NCBI RefSeq assembly: GCF_014230085.1 | Contig: NZ_JACHVB010000035.1 | Coordinates: 124,001 to 188,000, forward strand | Origin: Ruficoccus amylovorans | Lineage (GTDB): Bacteria > Verrucomicrobiota > Verrucomicrobiia > Opitutales > Cerasicoccaceae | Reading direction: 5' to 3' | DNA length: 64,000 nucleotides | Shown: piece by piece, positions 50,685-59,168 of the stretch | Layout of the letters: every line of letters starts with the position of its first letter | How positions within the stretch are numbered: position 1 is the first letter of the stretch | The notes under the pieces: generated by a model | What the model was told of the DNA's origin: nothing | Databases searched by the model: none | Seen by the model: only the letters and a program-made list of their open reading frames with translations | Made by a program: the position numbers and the translations under genes

Positions 50685-52181
50685 ATGAGCCCGCTATTAT
50701 CCTTTTTCACCTCCATCGACCCCCGGCCCAAAACCGGGGTGCCGCTCAAGGTGCAGTTGAGTGAGATCGACCGCGAGATGCGCGTGCCGGTCGTGCTCTT
50801 TGTCACCTCGGCCATTCTTTGGCTCCAGGTCGGGACGATCTTCGCCATGATCGCCTCGATCAAGCTGCACAACCCGGAGTTCCTTCAGGGCTTTGAGTGG
50901 TTGACCTTCGGGCGCGCCCGCTCGGCCCACCTCAACGCCATGGCCTTTGGCTGGGGCAACAACGCGATTTTCGCCGTTGCCCTGTGGATCATGGCGCGGC
51001 TGAGCAAGGTCTCCGTCAAACACGGGGGCATTCTCGTGGTGGCGGGAGCTTTCTGGAATATTGGAGTTACAGCCGGGATCGTCGGCATCCTGACCGGCGG
51101 GTTGACCTCGGTTGAGTGGCTGGAAATGCCGCCACAGGTGGCTCCGCTGCTGGGGATTTCCTACGTGCTGGTCGCGGTCTGGGGCGTAATCATGTTCCGC
51201 TTCCGCGCGATGGGGCATGTCTATGTTTCCCAGTGGTACATCCTCGGGGCGCTGTTTTGGTTCCCTTGGCTCTACATCATCGCCCAGACCCTGATCTTGT
51301 GGGTGCCCGCGCGCGGCACGGTCCAGGCCATCACCAACTGGTGGTTCGGGCACAACGTGCTCGGTCTGTGGCTGACCCCGATGGGGCTCGGCGCGATCTA
51401 CTATTTTCTGCCCAAAGTGCTGGGGCGTCCGATCCACAGCTATTACCTGTCGGTACTCGGTTTCTGGTCGCTGGCGCTGTTTTACAACTGGGCCGGTGTC
51501 CACCACCTGATCGGCGGGCCGATTCCGGTCTGGCTCGTCTCGGCAGGTATCGTAGGCAGCATTATGATGGTCATCCCCGTTGTGGTCACGGCCATCAATC
51601 ACCATATGACCGCCGCTGGTAACTGGCGTGCCGTCTGGTGCAGCCCGACGCTGCGGTTCATCGTGTTTGGCGGCATGTCGTACACATTGGCCTCGCTGGC
51701 CGGTTCGGCCATGGCCCTGCGCGACGTGAACGTCATCACGCACTTCACGCAGTTCACGATCGGGCACGCCCACCACGGGGTATACGCTTTCTTCACCATG
51801 ACGATGTTTGGCGGTATTTACTTTATGATGCCCCGCATCCTCAACCGCGAATGGCCCTCGGCCGCGCTCATCCGCACGCACTTCTGGTGCGCGGCGATTG
51901 GCATCACCATCATGATGGTCGCGCTGCACGTGGGCGGTTGGATTCAGGGCGAAATGATGATCGCTCTCGACGCCGACGGGAACCCCAAGTACGCCTTCCT
52001 CGAAATCGTGGCCATGCTCGTGCCGTGGCTGTTCTCGCGTTCGGTCTCGGGGATGCTCCTGGCCATCGGTCACCTGGCGTTTCTGGTGAACTTCTTCTGG
52101 ATGCTGGCTGGCCGCCGTTCGGCCAAGTCTCAGGAGGGGCCGACCCTCCTGCTTAAGGAAAATGAGGAGGAGGTTCGCTAA
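50685..52181 (+). CDS. ccoN: cbb3-type cytochrome c oxidase subunit I (CcoN)
   Basis: CcoN is the catalytic subunit of the C-family haem-copper oxidase that reduces oxygen and pumps protons. The 498-residue protein has about twelve membrane helices. Metal ligands can be seen: SAHLNAMAFGWGNN for low-spin haem, FGHNVLGLWLTPMG and AGVHHLIGG for CuB, and FTIGHAHHGVYAFF for the two haems. The active-site Tyr is expected in IHSYYLSVLGFW. The order with ccoO and a cytochrome c gene confirms the cbb3 type rather than the aa3 type. Confidence 0.94.
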   Translation: MSPLLSFFTSIDPRPKTGVPLKVQLSEIDREMRVPVVLFVTSAILWLQVGTIFAMIASIKLHNPEFLQGFEWLTFGRARSAHLNAMAFGWGNNAIFAVALWIMARLSKVSVKHGGILVVAGAFWNIGVTAGIVGILTGGLTSVEWLEMPPQVAPLLGISYVLVAVWGVIMFRFRAMGHVYVSQWYILGALFWFPWLYIIAQTLILWVPARGTVQAITNWWFGHNVLGLWLTPMGLGAIYYFLPKVLGRPIHSYYLSVLGFWSLALFYNWAGVHHLIGGPIPVWLVSAGIVGSIMMVIPVVVTAINHHMTAAGNWRAVWCSPTLRFIVFGGMSYTLASLAGSAMALRDVNVITHFTQFTIGHAHHGVYAFFTMTMFGGIYFMMPRILNREWPSAALIRTHFWCAAIGITIMMVALHVGGWIQGEMMIALDADGNPKYAFLEIVAMLVPWLFSRSVSGMLLAIGHLAFLVNFFWMLAGRRSAKSQEGPTLLLKENEEEVR

Positions 52182-52892
52182 ATGAAAAACCTGCCACTCC
52201 TTTTCACCGGGATCTTCTTCTGCCTGGCCTTTTCCTTCAGCGGGCTGATCCTGAGTAGCCTCATTCAGTACGGGCACCTGGAGCCCGTCACCGAGTTTGT
52301 CAACCATCCCGACAGCGGAGAACAGATCCCCGGCGCTTTCGTCGAAATCGGCGGCCACTGGGTCGAGGGCGTCAATCAGCCCGACGAGCAGACCTTCCCG
52401 ATCCCGAGCGTGGGCCTGGCCCAGCAGGGCAAGCAAATCTACATCGAGATGGGCTGTCTGTACTGCCATTCGCAGCAGGTGCGCCGGAAGGGCTTCGGGG
52501 CCGACTTCGAGCGCGGCTGGGGCGAGCGCCAAACGGTTCCCCGCGACTACATCCTCCAGGAGCGCGTGCTGCTGGGCACCAGCCGCACCGGCCCGGACCT
52601 CATGTCCATCGGAATGCGTCAGCCCAGCGCGGAATGGCACAACCTGCACCTGTTTAATCCGCAGATCACCTCGCCCGGTTCAATCATGCCGCCGTTTCGT
52701 TTCCTGTACCGCACACAGAAGATCGGCGACACACCCTCGCCGGACGCGCTCAAGATCCCCGACGAGTTTCCCGACGACCAGCCGCCGCCCGGCTACGAGA
52801 TTGTCCCGACCGACCGTGGCAAAGCACTTGTCGCTTACATGCTGAGTCTTAAACTCAACTACGAACTTCCCGAATCCCGTTTCTCCCAATAG
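52182..52892 (+). CDS. ccoO: cbb3-type cytochrome c oxidase subunit II (CcoO)
   Basis: CcoO is the membrane-anchored mono-haem cytochrome c subunit of cbb3 oxidase. The 236-residue protein has an N-terminal membrane helix (about residues 7-30) and one haem site, CLYCH, near residue 94. The family-typical segments RTGPDLMSIGMRQPSAEWHN and SPGSIMPPFRFLY follow; the Met in SIMPPF is the likely axial ligand. It follows ccoN directly, and the next gene is the third subunit. Confidence 0.94.
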   Translation: MKNLPLLFTGIFFCLAFSFSGLILSSLIQYGHLEPVTEFVNHPDSGEQIPGAFVEIGGHWVEGVNQPDEQTFPIPSVGLAQQGKQIYIEMGCLYCHSQQVRRKGFGADFERGWGERQTVPRDYILQERVLLGTSRTGPDLMSIGMRQPSAEWHNLHLFNPQITSPGSIMPPFRFLYRTQKIGDTPSPDALKIPDEFPDDQPPPGYEIVPTDRGKALVAYMLSLKLNYELPESRFSQ

Positions 52893-52898
52893 CCGTCC

Positions 52899-53603
52899 AT
52901 GAGCGACCTGGAAAAATCTTTATCCCATCCTGATGACCCGGCCAGCAAGCCCGGGCACGTGCAGCATGAGGCGGCCGCTTACGGAGACGAGGAAATCGTG
53001 CACGTCCACAAGCAGCTTGAGCGCGAGAACGGCGAGCCCGAAGAAGGCTTCACGCCCGTGCCGATGGTGCTCATGGTCTGCTTTGGCCTGCTGTTTTTCT
53101 GGGCCGGCATGTACTTCAACAAGTACAACGGCGATTTCCGCCCTGACGTATTCAACCCGGACTGGACCCCCGGCGGTGGTGGTGAACAGGCCGAAGTGGC
53201 CTTTGACCCGATCAAGCGTGGCGACCGGCTTTTCCGCAATAATTGCGCTGCCTGCCACCAGGCCGATGGCAAGGGCGTTCCGGGGGCCTTCCCCCCGCTG
53301 GACGGCTCCCCTTGGGTAGTCGGTGCTCCTGAGCGCTTTGTAAAGATTGTCATGCGGGGCCTGCAAGGACCGGTTGAAGTCAATGGCAACACCTATAACG
53401 GTAATATGCCCTCGTACGGCGAGAACGGTCTCGACTGGAGCGACCAGGACATTGCCGCGATCACGACTTACGTGCGCCAGTCCTGGAGCAACGAGGCCCC
53501 TGCTGTAGCCGAGGAACTCGTGGCTGAAGTCCGCTCATCCATTGCAGACAAGTCCGGAGCCTGGAGCTCGCAGGAACTTCTCGACATGCACCCGATGGAA
53601 TAA
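52899..53603 (+). CDS. Mono-haem membrane cytochrome c in CcoP position
   Basis: This 234-residue protein has a polar, His/Glu-rich N-terminus, one membrane helix (about residues 55-75) and a single haem c domain. The haem site is CAACH, and the likely Met ligand is in GNMPSYGENG. Canonical CcoP of cbb3 oxidase has two haems, so this is a reduced third subunit or a separate electron carrier linking ACIII to CcoO. It is the last gene of the respiratory cluster; a terminator follows 50 bases later. Confidence 0.85.
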   Translation: MSDLEKSLSHPDDPASKPGHVQHEAAAYGDEEIVHVHKQLERENGEPEEGFTPVPMVLMVCFGLLFFWAGMYFNKYNGDFRPDVFNPDWTPGGGGEQAEVAFDPIKRGDRLFRNNCAACHQADGKGVPGAFPPLDGSPWVVGAPERFVKIVMRGLQGPVEVNGNTYNGNMPSYGENGLDWSDQDIAAITTYVRQSWSNEAPAVAEELVAEVRSSIADKSGAWSSQELLDMHPME

Positions 53604-53654
53604 GGGCCGAACGGTCCGCTTGTTGGGCTCAGGCAGTCGATGTCTCCAAGTTGT

Positions 53655-53690
53655 CTCTGGTCGCCTCATGTGACCAGAGTTTGGCTCTTT
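53655..53690 (+). terminator. Likely terminator of ACIII-cbb3 operon
   Basis: CTCTGGTC (53655-53662), a 9-base loop and GACCAGAG (53672-53679) form a perfect 8-bp stem. It is followed by TTTGGCTCTTTT. It lies about 50 bases after the last respiratory gene. Confidence 0.8.
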
Positions 53691-54385
53691 TGCGTTTCCT
53701 CAGCTCGACAACTCTAAGATTGGTCTCGCTCCGGCAGTTGAATAACGACCTTAAAACCTGTCTGAGCTGTTGCCTTCCGTAGCTTGAAGGCATGGCCTGG
53801 AGATTTGCTTTGGCCTTTGGAAATCGTCGTACTCGTGAGCTTAGACATTGCAGTTTAGGGGATTACGCAATTGGGCGAATATGTGTCTTTCTCTGACACG
53901 CGTTTGAACGAATTAGCGTTAAAATGCTCACTTTTGATCCTGATTTGAGCTTGGCGTGTCAATGTAGGGTATGATTTTCCCGCCGGACGGGATTGAATAG
54001 CTAATTCAGGATTTTGTTGAGTAAGTTGTTTTCAGTTAGTGTTTTAATGATTTTTGTGTGGCGAGAATTCAACGTTTCCTGATCAAGGAATTTGCATGAT
54101 CGGGTGAGATCAATCTTGATGACCGCATGAAGTTTCATGGCTGTAAACCTCGACTAGTCCTGTACTGATTCATTGGTTTCAGTGGCTTTCACGCCAATTT
54201 TGGGCATGATATGTTTACGGTCATGGATTTTTTTAGAATCGAGCATTATTTTTTTATAAAAATATCATTTATGGTCATTTATGCTTGACTGAGGCCTGGT
54301 TCTTTATCTACTTTTTCCACCGTCATATTTAGCGGCCATTTACGTGGCTTTCTTCTTCATCCTGTTTCCGTAACCCTATATACCT
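53691..54385. other. Long AT-richer non-coding region before PEP-CTERM gene
   Basis: About 700 bases with no supportable gene. Base composition is clearly more AT-rich than the flanks, with T and A tracts such as TTTTTTTATAAAAATAT near 54250. It holds an 8-bp direct repeat CATTTATG at 54266-54273 and 54276-54283. It may be the regulatory leader of the PEP-CTERM gene at 54386. No sigma-54 box with proper spacing, no tRNA and no insertion-sequence end was found. Confidence 0.5.
54266..54283. repeat. Tandem CATTTATG direct repeat (possible regulator site)
   Basis: CATTTATG occurs twice with a 2-base gap, giving a 10-bp period close to one DNA turn. It sits about 105 bases before the PEP-CTERM gene. 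Such phased direct repeats are often bound by response regulators; no regulator can be named. Confidence 0.35.
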
Positions 54386-55225
54386 ATGAAAAATCCTTTT
54401 GTGATCCTCGCGTTCATTCTCCTGGCAGTAATGTCCCATGTGTCTGCCCAAACCACGGTCTTTTACGATGATTTTGCCGGGACCGGTGCCCAGAGCATAC
54501 AAGGTCGCAGCCCTATAGTCGGGGGAGATTGGGTGACCTTTTCCAACTCTACCAATGCGCCCATTTCCTATGGTACTTTTGACGGCGAGGGTAAGGTATT
54601 CGTCAATTCCAGCGATCCCGGCGCGCCTGCTGCAAATCTTCGTGCCTATGCACCTCTGAGCAGCCCGGTCAACCTCGGGACGGATGTGGTTACCGTCAGC
54701 GGGACGGTGCGAGTCGCTACGCTGACAACTCCAGAGCAGGGAGCGTTTATTTTCGTCGGATTCACGGATAGCACTATCCTCAGTACTTATACATCCTATG
54801 CACCCAGCCTTCAGTTCTTTGCTAATGCTGCGAACCAAATGTCGGTACGGATTAATACGCTCGGCACCAACAACCTCGTGACTTATACCAGCCCCAGCAT
54901 TATGGGGAACGAGGTTGTTAGCTATGAATTCATTTGGGATACCGTGAATAAGCAAATTTCACTCAGCCTCAATGGGACTATCGTGATTTCGGATTATGCG
55001 ATGGGAGAGGACCCGGAGGGAGGTTACAATGTCGATTCTATTGGTATCACACAGCGTCTGATCGACTATGACACCAGCACCCTGGATGGCAGCTATCACG
55101 GCCCGTTGACAGTGACGGTCAACTCAGTGCCGGAGCCTGCGACGTTTGGTATTATTGGTGGGGTTTTGCTGATCGGCTTTGTCTGTTTTGCGCGTCGTCA
55201 AGGCAAGGCTCCGCGACAATCCTAG
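54386..55225 (+). CDS. PEP-CTERM sorting domain surface protein
   Basis: This 279-residue exported protein has a signal peptide (residues 1-21, ending VSAQ). A beta-rich body resembles a concanavalin-like lectin fold (about residues 22-245). The PEP-CTERM sorting tail is VPEPATFGIIGGVLLIGFVC plus the basic FARRQGK. Exosortase cleaves such tails and anchors or releases the protein at the cell surface. Exosortase itself is not in the window. A nested hairpin follows the stop. Base composition is lower in GC than the neighbours, like its leader. Confidence 0.88.
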   Translation: MKNPFVILAFILLAVMSHVSAQTTVFYDDFAGTGAQSIQGRSPIVGGDWVTFSNSTNAPISYGTFDGEGKVFVNSSDPGAPAANLRAYAPLSSPVNLGTDVVTVSGTVRVATLTTPEQGAFIFVGFTDSTILSTYTSYAPSLQFFANAANQMSVRINTLGTNNLVTYTSPSIMGNEVVSYEFIWDTVNKQISLSLNGTIVISDYAMGEDPEGGYNVDSIGITQRLIDYDTSTLDGSYHGPLTVTVNSVPEPATFGIIGGVLLIGFVCFARRQGKAPRQS

Positions 55226-55240
55226 TCCGCATTGATGGAC

Positions 55241-55288
55241 GGCCCCCTGCTTTTGCCTGCCGAATTTGCCGGCACAAAAGCGCGGGGT
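55241..55288 (+). terminator. Nested hairpin after PEP-CTERM gene
   Basis: GCTTTTG (55249-55255) pairs with CAAAAGC (55275-55281), and the inner TGCCG (55258-55262) pairs with CGGCA (55270-55274). Outer C and G runs extend it (55243-55246 with 55284-55287). There is no T tract after it, so termination may be factor-dependent, or it may protect the transcript end. Confidence 0.4.
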
Positions 55289-55371
55289 CTGTCCGGGACT
55301 TTTGGGGCAGCCCTTTCGGGTGAATATCGGCCCGCGTTGTGCAAAGAAAGACTATTATACCGCTTGTTGTC

Positions 55372-56937
55372 ATGAAAGATACCTCATCGTTGTTTCTTAG
55401 CCTTGTCTTGGGGCTTGTATTAATGTTGCCCGGCAAGGATCTCTCGGGTGCCGAGTTGACGCTGCCGAGTATCTTCGGTGACCACATGGTGTTGCAACGA
55501 GACCTGGATAACCCCGTCTGGGGCAAGGCCAACCCTGGTGAGCATATCTCGGTGACGATTGCGGACCAGAGGCACGAGACACAAGCCGATGCGGCTGGCA
55601 ACTGGAAGCTCAAGCTTGATCCGCTTGCCGCTGGTGGGCCTTTCGAGATGGTGGTCGAGGGTGAAAGTGATACCAAGCGGTTTGAGGATGTCCTTGTGGG
55701 GGAAGTCTGGTTCTGCTCGGGGCAGTCCAATATGTTTAATCCCGTCGTCCATGCCTATGATGCGGATCTGGATATCGCGACGGCGAACTATCCTGAGATC
55801 CGGCTGCTAACGGTTCCGCGCCGTGGCACGCTTGAACCCACGGATGATTTTGAAGGCAGGTGGTTCGTTTGTTCCCCACGAACGGTCCCGCCGTTTTCCG
55901 CGGTTGGGTATTATTTCGGGCGTCGTATCCATAATGCACTCGGAGTTCCTGTCGGGCTGGTGTCCAACAGTTGGGGAGGCTCTTCGGCCGAGGCCTGGTT
56001 GCCCCGGGAATTTCTTGAAGCCGACCCGGAGAGCGCCGAAGTCGTCGAAGAATGGGACAAGTTGGCGGCCGAGTACACCGATGAACGGGTGCAAAAAGAG
56101 GCCGAAGAGTACGAGCGCCGCCTTGCGATTTGGCAGGAAAACGGTGAACAGGGAGTGCGCCCCAACCCATCTTTTGATCCGCGTAACTGCCAGCGCCGGC
56201 CGGGGACGATTTTTAATGGCATGGTGTATCCAACCATTGGATACGGCATGCGCGGTATGATCTGGTATCAGGGGGAGTCCAATGCCATGGCTGACCGCCC
56301 TGAAGAGTACAGGCGCCTTTTCCCCGCATTGATCGAGTACTACCGCGACATCTGGGGGCAGGGAGATTTTCCTTTCTATTGGGTTCAGCTTGCAGGCTTT
56401 GGCCCGAAGCTGGAAGAACCGGAAGGGGAGCCGCCCGCGCGTAGTTGGGCAGTACTGAGGGAATCTCAGACTGAGACGCTCTCGCTGCCAAATACCGGAG
56501 AAGCTGTTATCTTCGAGACCGGTGAGGTCAAAGAAATTCACCCGCGCGACAAACAGACGGTTGCTGACCGCCTGGCCCGCCATGCCCTCGCCAAAGACTA
56601 CGGCATCCCGATGGCGACGGAGAGTCCCCGCTTTAAATCCTTAGAAGTGAAGGACGGAAAGGTCTTGGTCAGCTTTGATAATGTGGGCAAGCGCGGGCTG
56701 TACACGTTCGATGTCGACGAAGTAGAGGGCTTTTCCATCGCCGGCGCTGATGGTAAATTTTATTGGGCAGAGGCAAAGATAACCGGCAAAGACAAGGTTA
56801 CTGTGTCCCACCCGGAGGTTCCGCACCCAACGGAAGTACGCTATGCCTGGGGGAACAACCCTGATGGCAACCTCCGTGACTGGGTTGGGGGATTGCCGGT
56901 AACTCCATTTCGTGCGAAAGTGGACGAGGTGAGATAA
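55372..56937 (+). CDS. Sialate O-acetylesterase-like SGNH hydrolase
   Basis: This 521-residue secreted hydrolase removes acetyl groups from sialic acid or from acetylated plant or algal polysaccharides. The start is the ATG at 55372, giving a clear signal peptide (about residues 1-26). Family marks are LPSIFGDHMVLQRD, the nucleophile motif WFCSGQSNM, IWYQGESNAMADRP, and EIHPRDKQTVADRLA with the catalytic Asp/His region. A C-terminal beta domain ends the protein. It lies beside a LacI regulator on the opposite strand, which suggests carbohydrate-responsive control. Confidence 0.9.
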   Translation: MKDTSSLFLSLVLGLVLMLPGKDLSGAELTLPSIFGDHMVLQRDLDNPVWGKANPGEHISVTIADQRHETQADAAGNWKLKLDPLAAGGPFEMVVEGESDTKRFEDVLVGEVWFCSGQSNMFNPVVHAYDADLDIATANYPEIRLLTVPRRGTLEPTDDFEGRWFVCSPRTVPPFSAVGYYFGRRIHNALGVPVGLVSNSWGGSSAEAWLPREFLEADPESAEVVEEWDKLAAEYTDERVQKEAEEYERRLAIWQENGEQGVRPNPSFDPRNCQRRPGTIFNGMVYPTIGYGMRGMIWYQGESNAMADRPEEYRRLFPALIEYYRDIWGQGDFPFYWVQLAGFGPKLEEPEGEPPARSWAVLRESQTETLSLPNTGEAVIFETGEVKEIHPRDKQTVADRLARHALAKDYGIPMATESPRFKSLEVKDGKVLVSFDNVGKRGLYTFDVDEVEGFSIAGADGKFYWAEAKITGKDKVTVSHPEVPHPTEVRYAWGNNPDGNLRDWVGGLPVTPFRAKVDEVR

Positions 56938-57089
56938 TTTGAAGACACGACTTAGTGCCATGTACGCAACCCAGGGTCATTTCATCTTATATCTGATTTT
57001 CTATTAGACCGGGGTGGTGATACCGCAGGGGTGGTATCGGTTCTCGCCGGAGCCGACACCGGGCATGTCACGACCGACGGCGCGTTCCT

Positions 57090-58148
57090 TTACCGCTTCC
57101 GGGTATTAACAGGCGCGGGACCGGTACTCTGGCCGTCAAAGAAGCTCGCGGGGACGACAATGTCCTGAAAAAAGGAGGGCTGTTTTTCAGCCATGATTAA
57201 CTCCCCGGCGAGACGCCCCATCTCTTCAGGGATGGCTCCGGAGGCGGTCAGTGTCGGCCACTCCGAGTCGCGCACGCGGGTGCAGTCCACCGCACACACG
57301 CTGATGTCGCGGCCCACTTCGTAGCCCTGCTTGTGCAGATAGGCGATGGTGCCGCGGGCCATGAGGCCGTTGAAGCAGACCCAGGCGGTGGCCGGTTTGT
57401 TTTTCTTGTTGGCCAGGAGTTGTTCGGCGCACTCGTAGCCTTCTTTCCAGTCGGCACCGCCGATGGCCGGAAGCTGCTTGGCCAGGAGGGGGAGGTTGCG
57501 CTGGGCGAGCGCGGCTTCCAGCGATTCGAGGCGGCTTTTGTGCCGCATGGTACCGGGCGAGCCGCCGATCCAGGCAAAGGAGCGGTGCCCCAGATCACTG
57601 AGATGTTCGACGAGTTTGCGGGTAGCGTCCACATCGTTGGAAGTAATCGAGTGGCAAACACCGGGAAGGCGCGCTGCGATGTAAACAACGTGCCCGAAAA
57701 TATCCGACAGGCGACGGACGAGCTCGGTATTGATTTCCCCCATGATGACGAGGCCGCGCATACTCAAACGGATCTTTTTGAATTGGGCGAAGTCCTCATC
57801 CGTGAGCAAATCCTCCGAGCCGAGGAAGACGGTCTTGGCTCCACTTTCGGTCAGGTAATCGTGGAGTCCCTGATGGACGTGGCTATAGAAGTTACTTTTG
57901 TTGGCGAGCCTTAGCGGAGCCCGCAAGATGTAGCCGACGGTCGGCAGCCCCATTTGCATCTGGCTGGAGATATCCACCTCCATCTTCATCCCGCGGGGGG
58001 AGTACCCCTGCGACAAGGCGTATTCCCAGATCTTCTCGTAGGAAGATTTTGCAATCCCTTCCGTCCGCCCGTTCAGCACCATCGAGACCAGGGTTTGGGA
58101 GACGCCCAGGTCCTCCGCGATTTTTTTCTGCGATAGTCTCTTTCCCAT
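57090..58148 (-). CDS. LacI/GalR-family transcriptional regulator
   Basis: This 352-residue regulator has an N-terminal helix-turn-helix, LSQKKIAEDLGVSQTLVSMV, with the LacI hinge region after it. A periplasmic-binding-protein-like sensor domain (about residues 65-340) binds a sugar effector. The family signature DLGHRSFAWIGG is present. It faces the esterase gene at 55372 tail to tail and probably regulates sugar-use genes elsewhere or nearby. The upstream region (58149-58200) is AT-rich and likely holds its promoter. No operator palindrome was certain. Confidence 0.9.
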   Translation of the reverse strand: MGKRLSQKKIAEDLGVSQTLVSMVLNGRTEGIAKSSYEKIWEYALSQGYSPRGMKMEVDISSQMQMGLPTVGYILRAPLRLANKSNFYSHVHQGLHDYLTESGAKTVFLGSEDLLTDEDFAQFKKIRLSMRGLVIMGEINTELVRRLSDIFGHVVYIAARLPGVCHSITSNDVDATRKLVEHLSDLGHRSFAWIGGSPGTMRHKSRLESLEAALAQRNLPLLAKQLPAIGGADWKEGYECAEQLLANKKNKPATAWVCFNGLMARGTIAYLHKQGYEVGRDISVCAVDCTRVRDSEWPTLTASGAIPEEMGRLAGELIMAEKQPSFFQDIVVPASFFDGQSTGPAPVNTRKR

Positions 58149-58296
58149 ACTCTCCAGCTTGCGGTTCTATTTTTATAAATACTTATTAAACAAAAACACG
58201 TAGCAGGCAAGAAGGGAGATGCCCGAAAGCACGCAACAGGCCGACGCGATGAGTGATCCCTGGGGCCTGTGGTGGCAAGCAGCCCGGTGGCGGTGT

Positions 58297-58962
58297 TTAT
58301 TCGAGGCCCAGCTGTTGCTTGATGAAGCTCACGATCTGGTCTCGGGCTTCCCAGCCGTGCTCGCGGACCAGCAAGATGACAAAGTAGATAACAACAGCAT
58401 AGATCAGTGCCGCCACCAGCCCCAGGGCGCATGCGCCGATGGCGAACAGCCCGTCGTCTTCGCATAGCCCGACACCGATCAGAAAAATAACCATGGCCGG
58501 GGCGGTATTGGTGGAGGGGATCGGCAGACACATCAGCAAGCTCATGAAGATGACAAGGACGGCCATCAGGCGGTAGCCGCCGCTGCTGTTGATCCAGCGC
58601 AGGCGCGGGCGGACGAGTTTCTCGACCCAGCGGAAAAAGACACTGGCTTTACCGACCATACCGGCCAGCTTCGCGCGAGTGAAGCTCTTGTCGCGCATTT
58701 TCTGCGGCAGCCACGGCGTACGCCGCCCCCGGAGCATTTGCAGGCCCAGGATGAGGATGGCGATGCCAAAAGGGGTGCTGTACCCGGCGGCGGGCAAGGG
58801 GAGCGCACTGGGGATGGAGAGCAGGACAAGAAGCATCCCGAACTGCTTGTCTTTGATGGCATCGACGATCTCGCCGAGGCTGACCTTTTCGCTCTGGCCG
58901 GAGACGATGGACTGGAGATTGGCGGAGAGGCTGGAATGTTCCTGGTGGTCAGCGCTTGTCAT
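58297..58962 (-). CDS. ExoD-family membrane protein
   Basis: This 221-residue inner-membrane protein matches the ExoD family, named for exopolysaccharide synthesis in rhizobia. The conserved N-terminal part (SLGEIVDAIKDKQFGMLLVL) leads to LSIPSALPLPAAGYSTPFGI. ILILGLQMLRGRRTPWLPQK follows, then three to four more membrane helices, including LPIPSTNTAPAMVIFLIGVG. The molecular function of ExoD is not settled. It is divergent from the sigma factor gene at 59169. Confidence 0.85.
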   Translation of the reverse strand: MTSADHQEHSSLSANLQSIVSGQSEKVSLGEIVDAIKDKQFGMLLVLLSIPSALPLPAAGYSTPFGIAILILGLQMLRGRRTPWLPQKMRDKSFTRAKLAGMVGKASVFFRWVEKLVRPRLRWINSSGGYRLMAVLVIFMSLLMCLPIPSTNTAPAMVIFLIGVGLCEDDGLFAIGACALGLVAALIYAVVIYFVILLVREHGWEARDQIVSFIKQQLGLE

Positions 58963-59123
58963 GCTGGCCTTGAAAAATGGAGAAAAAGGGGATAATTACA
59001 AGACAGTGGCGTTCTACCCCGGTAAAAAAGACGCTAAAGTCCATGCGGAGGCAGCGTGGGCGGGCTTTTTTGTGCATATTACTGCTAATAAGCATAAATT
59101 TTTCTTTGCGCAGTCGCAAAAAA

Positions 59124-59155
59124 TCATTAACTTTTGCAGTCTTAGTTCATTAACT
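59124..59155. repeat. TCATTAACT direct repeat upstream of sigma factor gene
   Basis: TCATTAACT occurs at 59124-59132 and again at 59147-59155. The spacing is 23 bases from start to start, about two helical turns, ending 13 bases before the sigma gene. It could be an operator for autoregulation or part of a promoter. Confidence 0.35.
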
Positions 59156-59168
59156 GAATAAATCGCCT

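Noticed and set aside
50697-52649. 650-codon open frame on the minus strand opposite ccoN and ccoO
   Set aside because: It is the complement of two clear oxidase genes and encodes a His/Asp/Gln-rich low-complexity sequence with no family features. GC-rich codon use leaves such frames open.
53793-53900. Short frame starting MAWRFALAFGNRRTR in the long non-coding region
   Set aside because: It is about 34 residues with no conserved pattern, in an AT-richer region where short frames arise by chance.
54300-54385. Possible sigma-54 promoter (TGGC near 54343) before the PEP-CTERM gene
   Set aside because: The second half reads TTCA instead of a GC-containing -12 box at the correct spacing.
57019-57038. 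GATACC/GGTATC hairpin between the esterase and LacI genes
   Set aside because: It is a 6-bp stem without a T tract, too weak to call a terminator although it lies between convergent genes.
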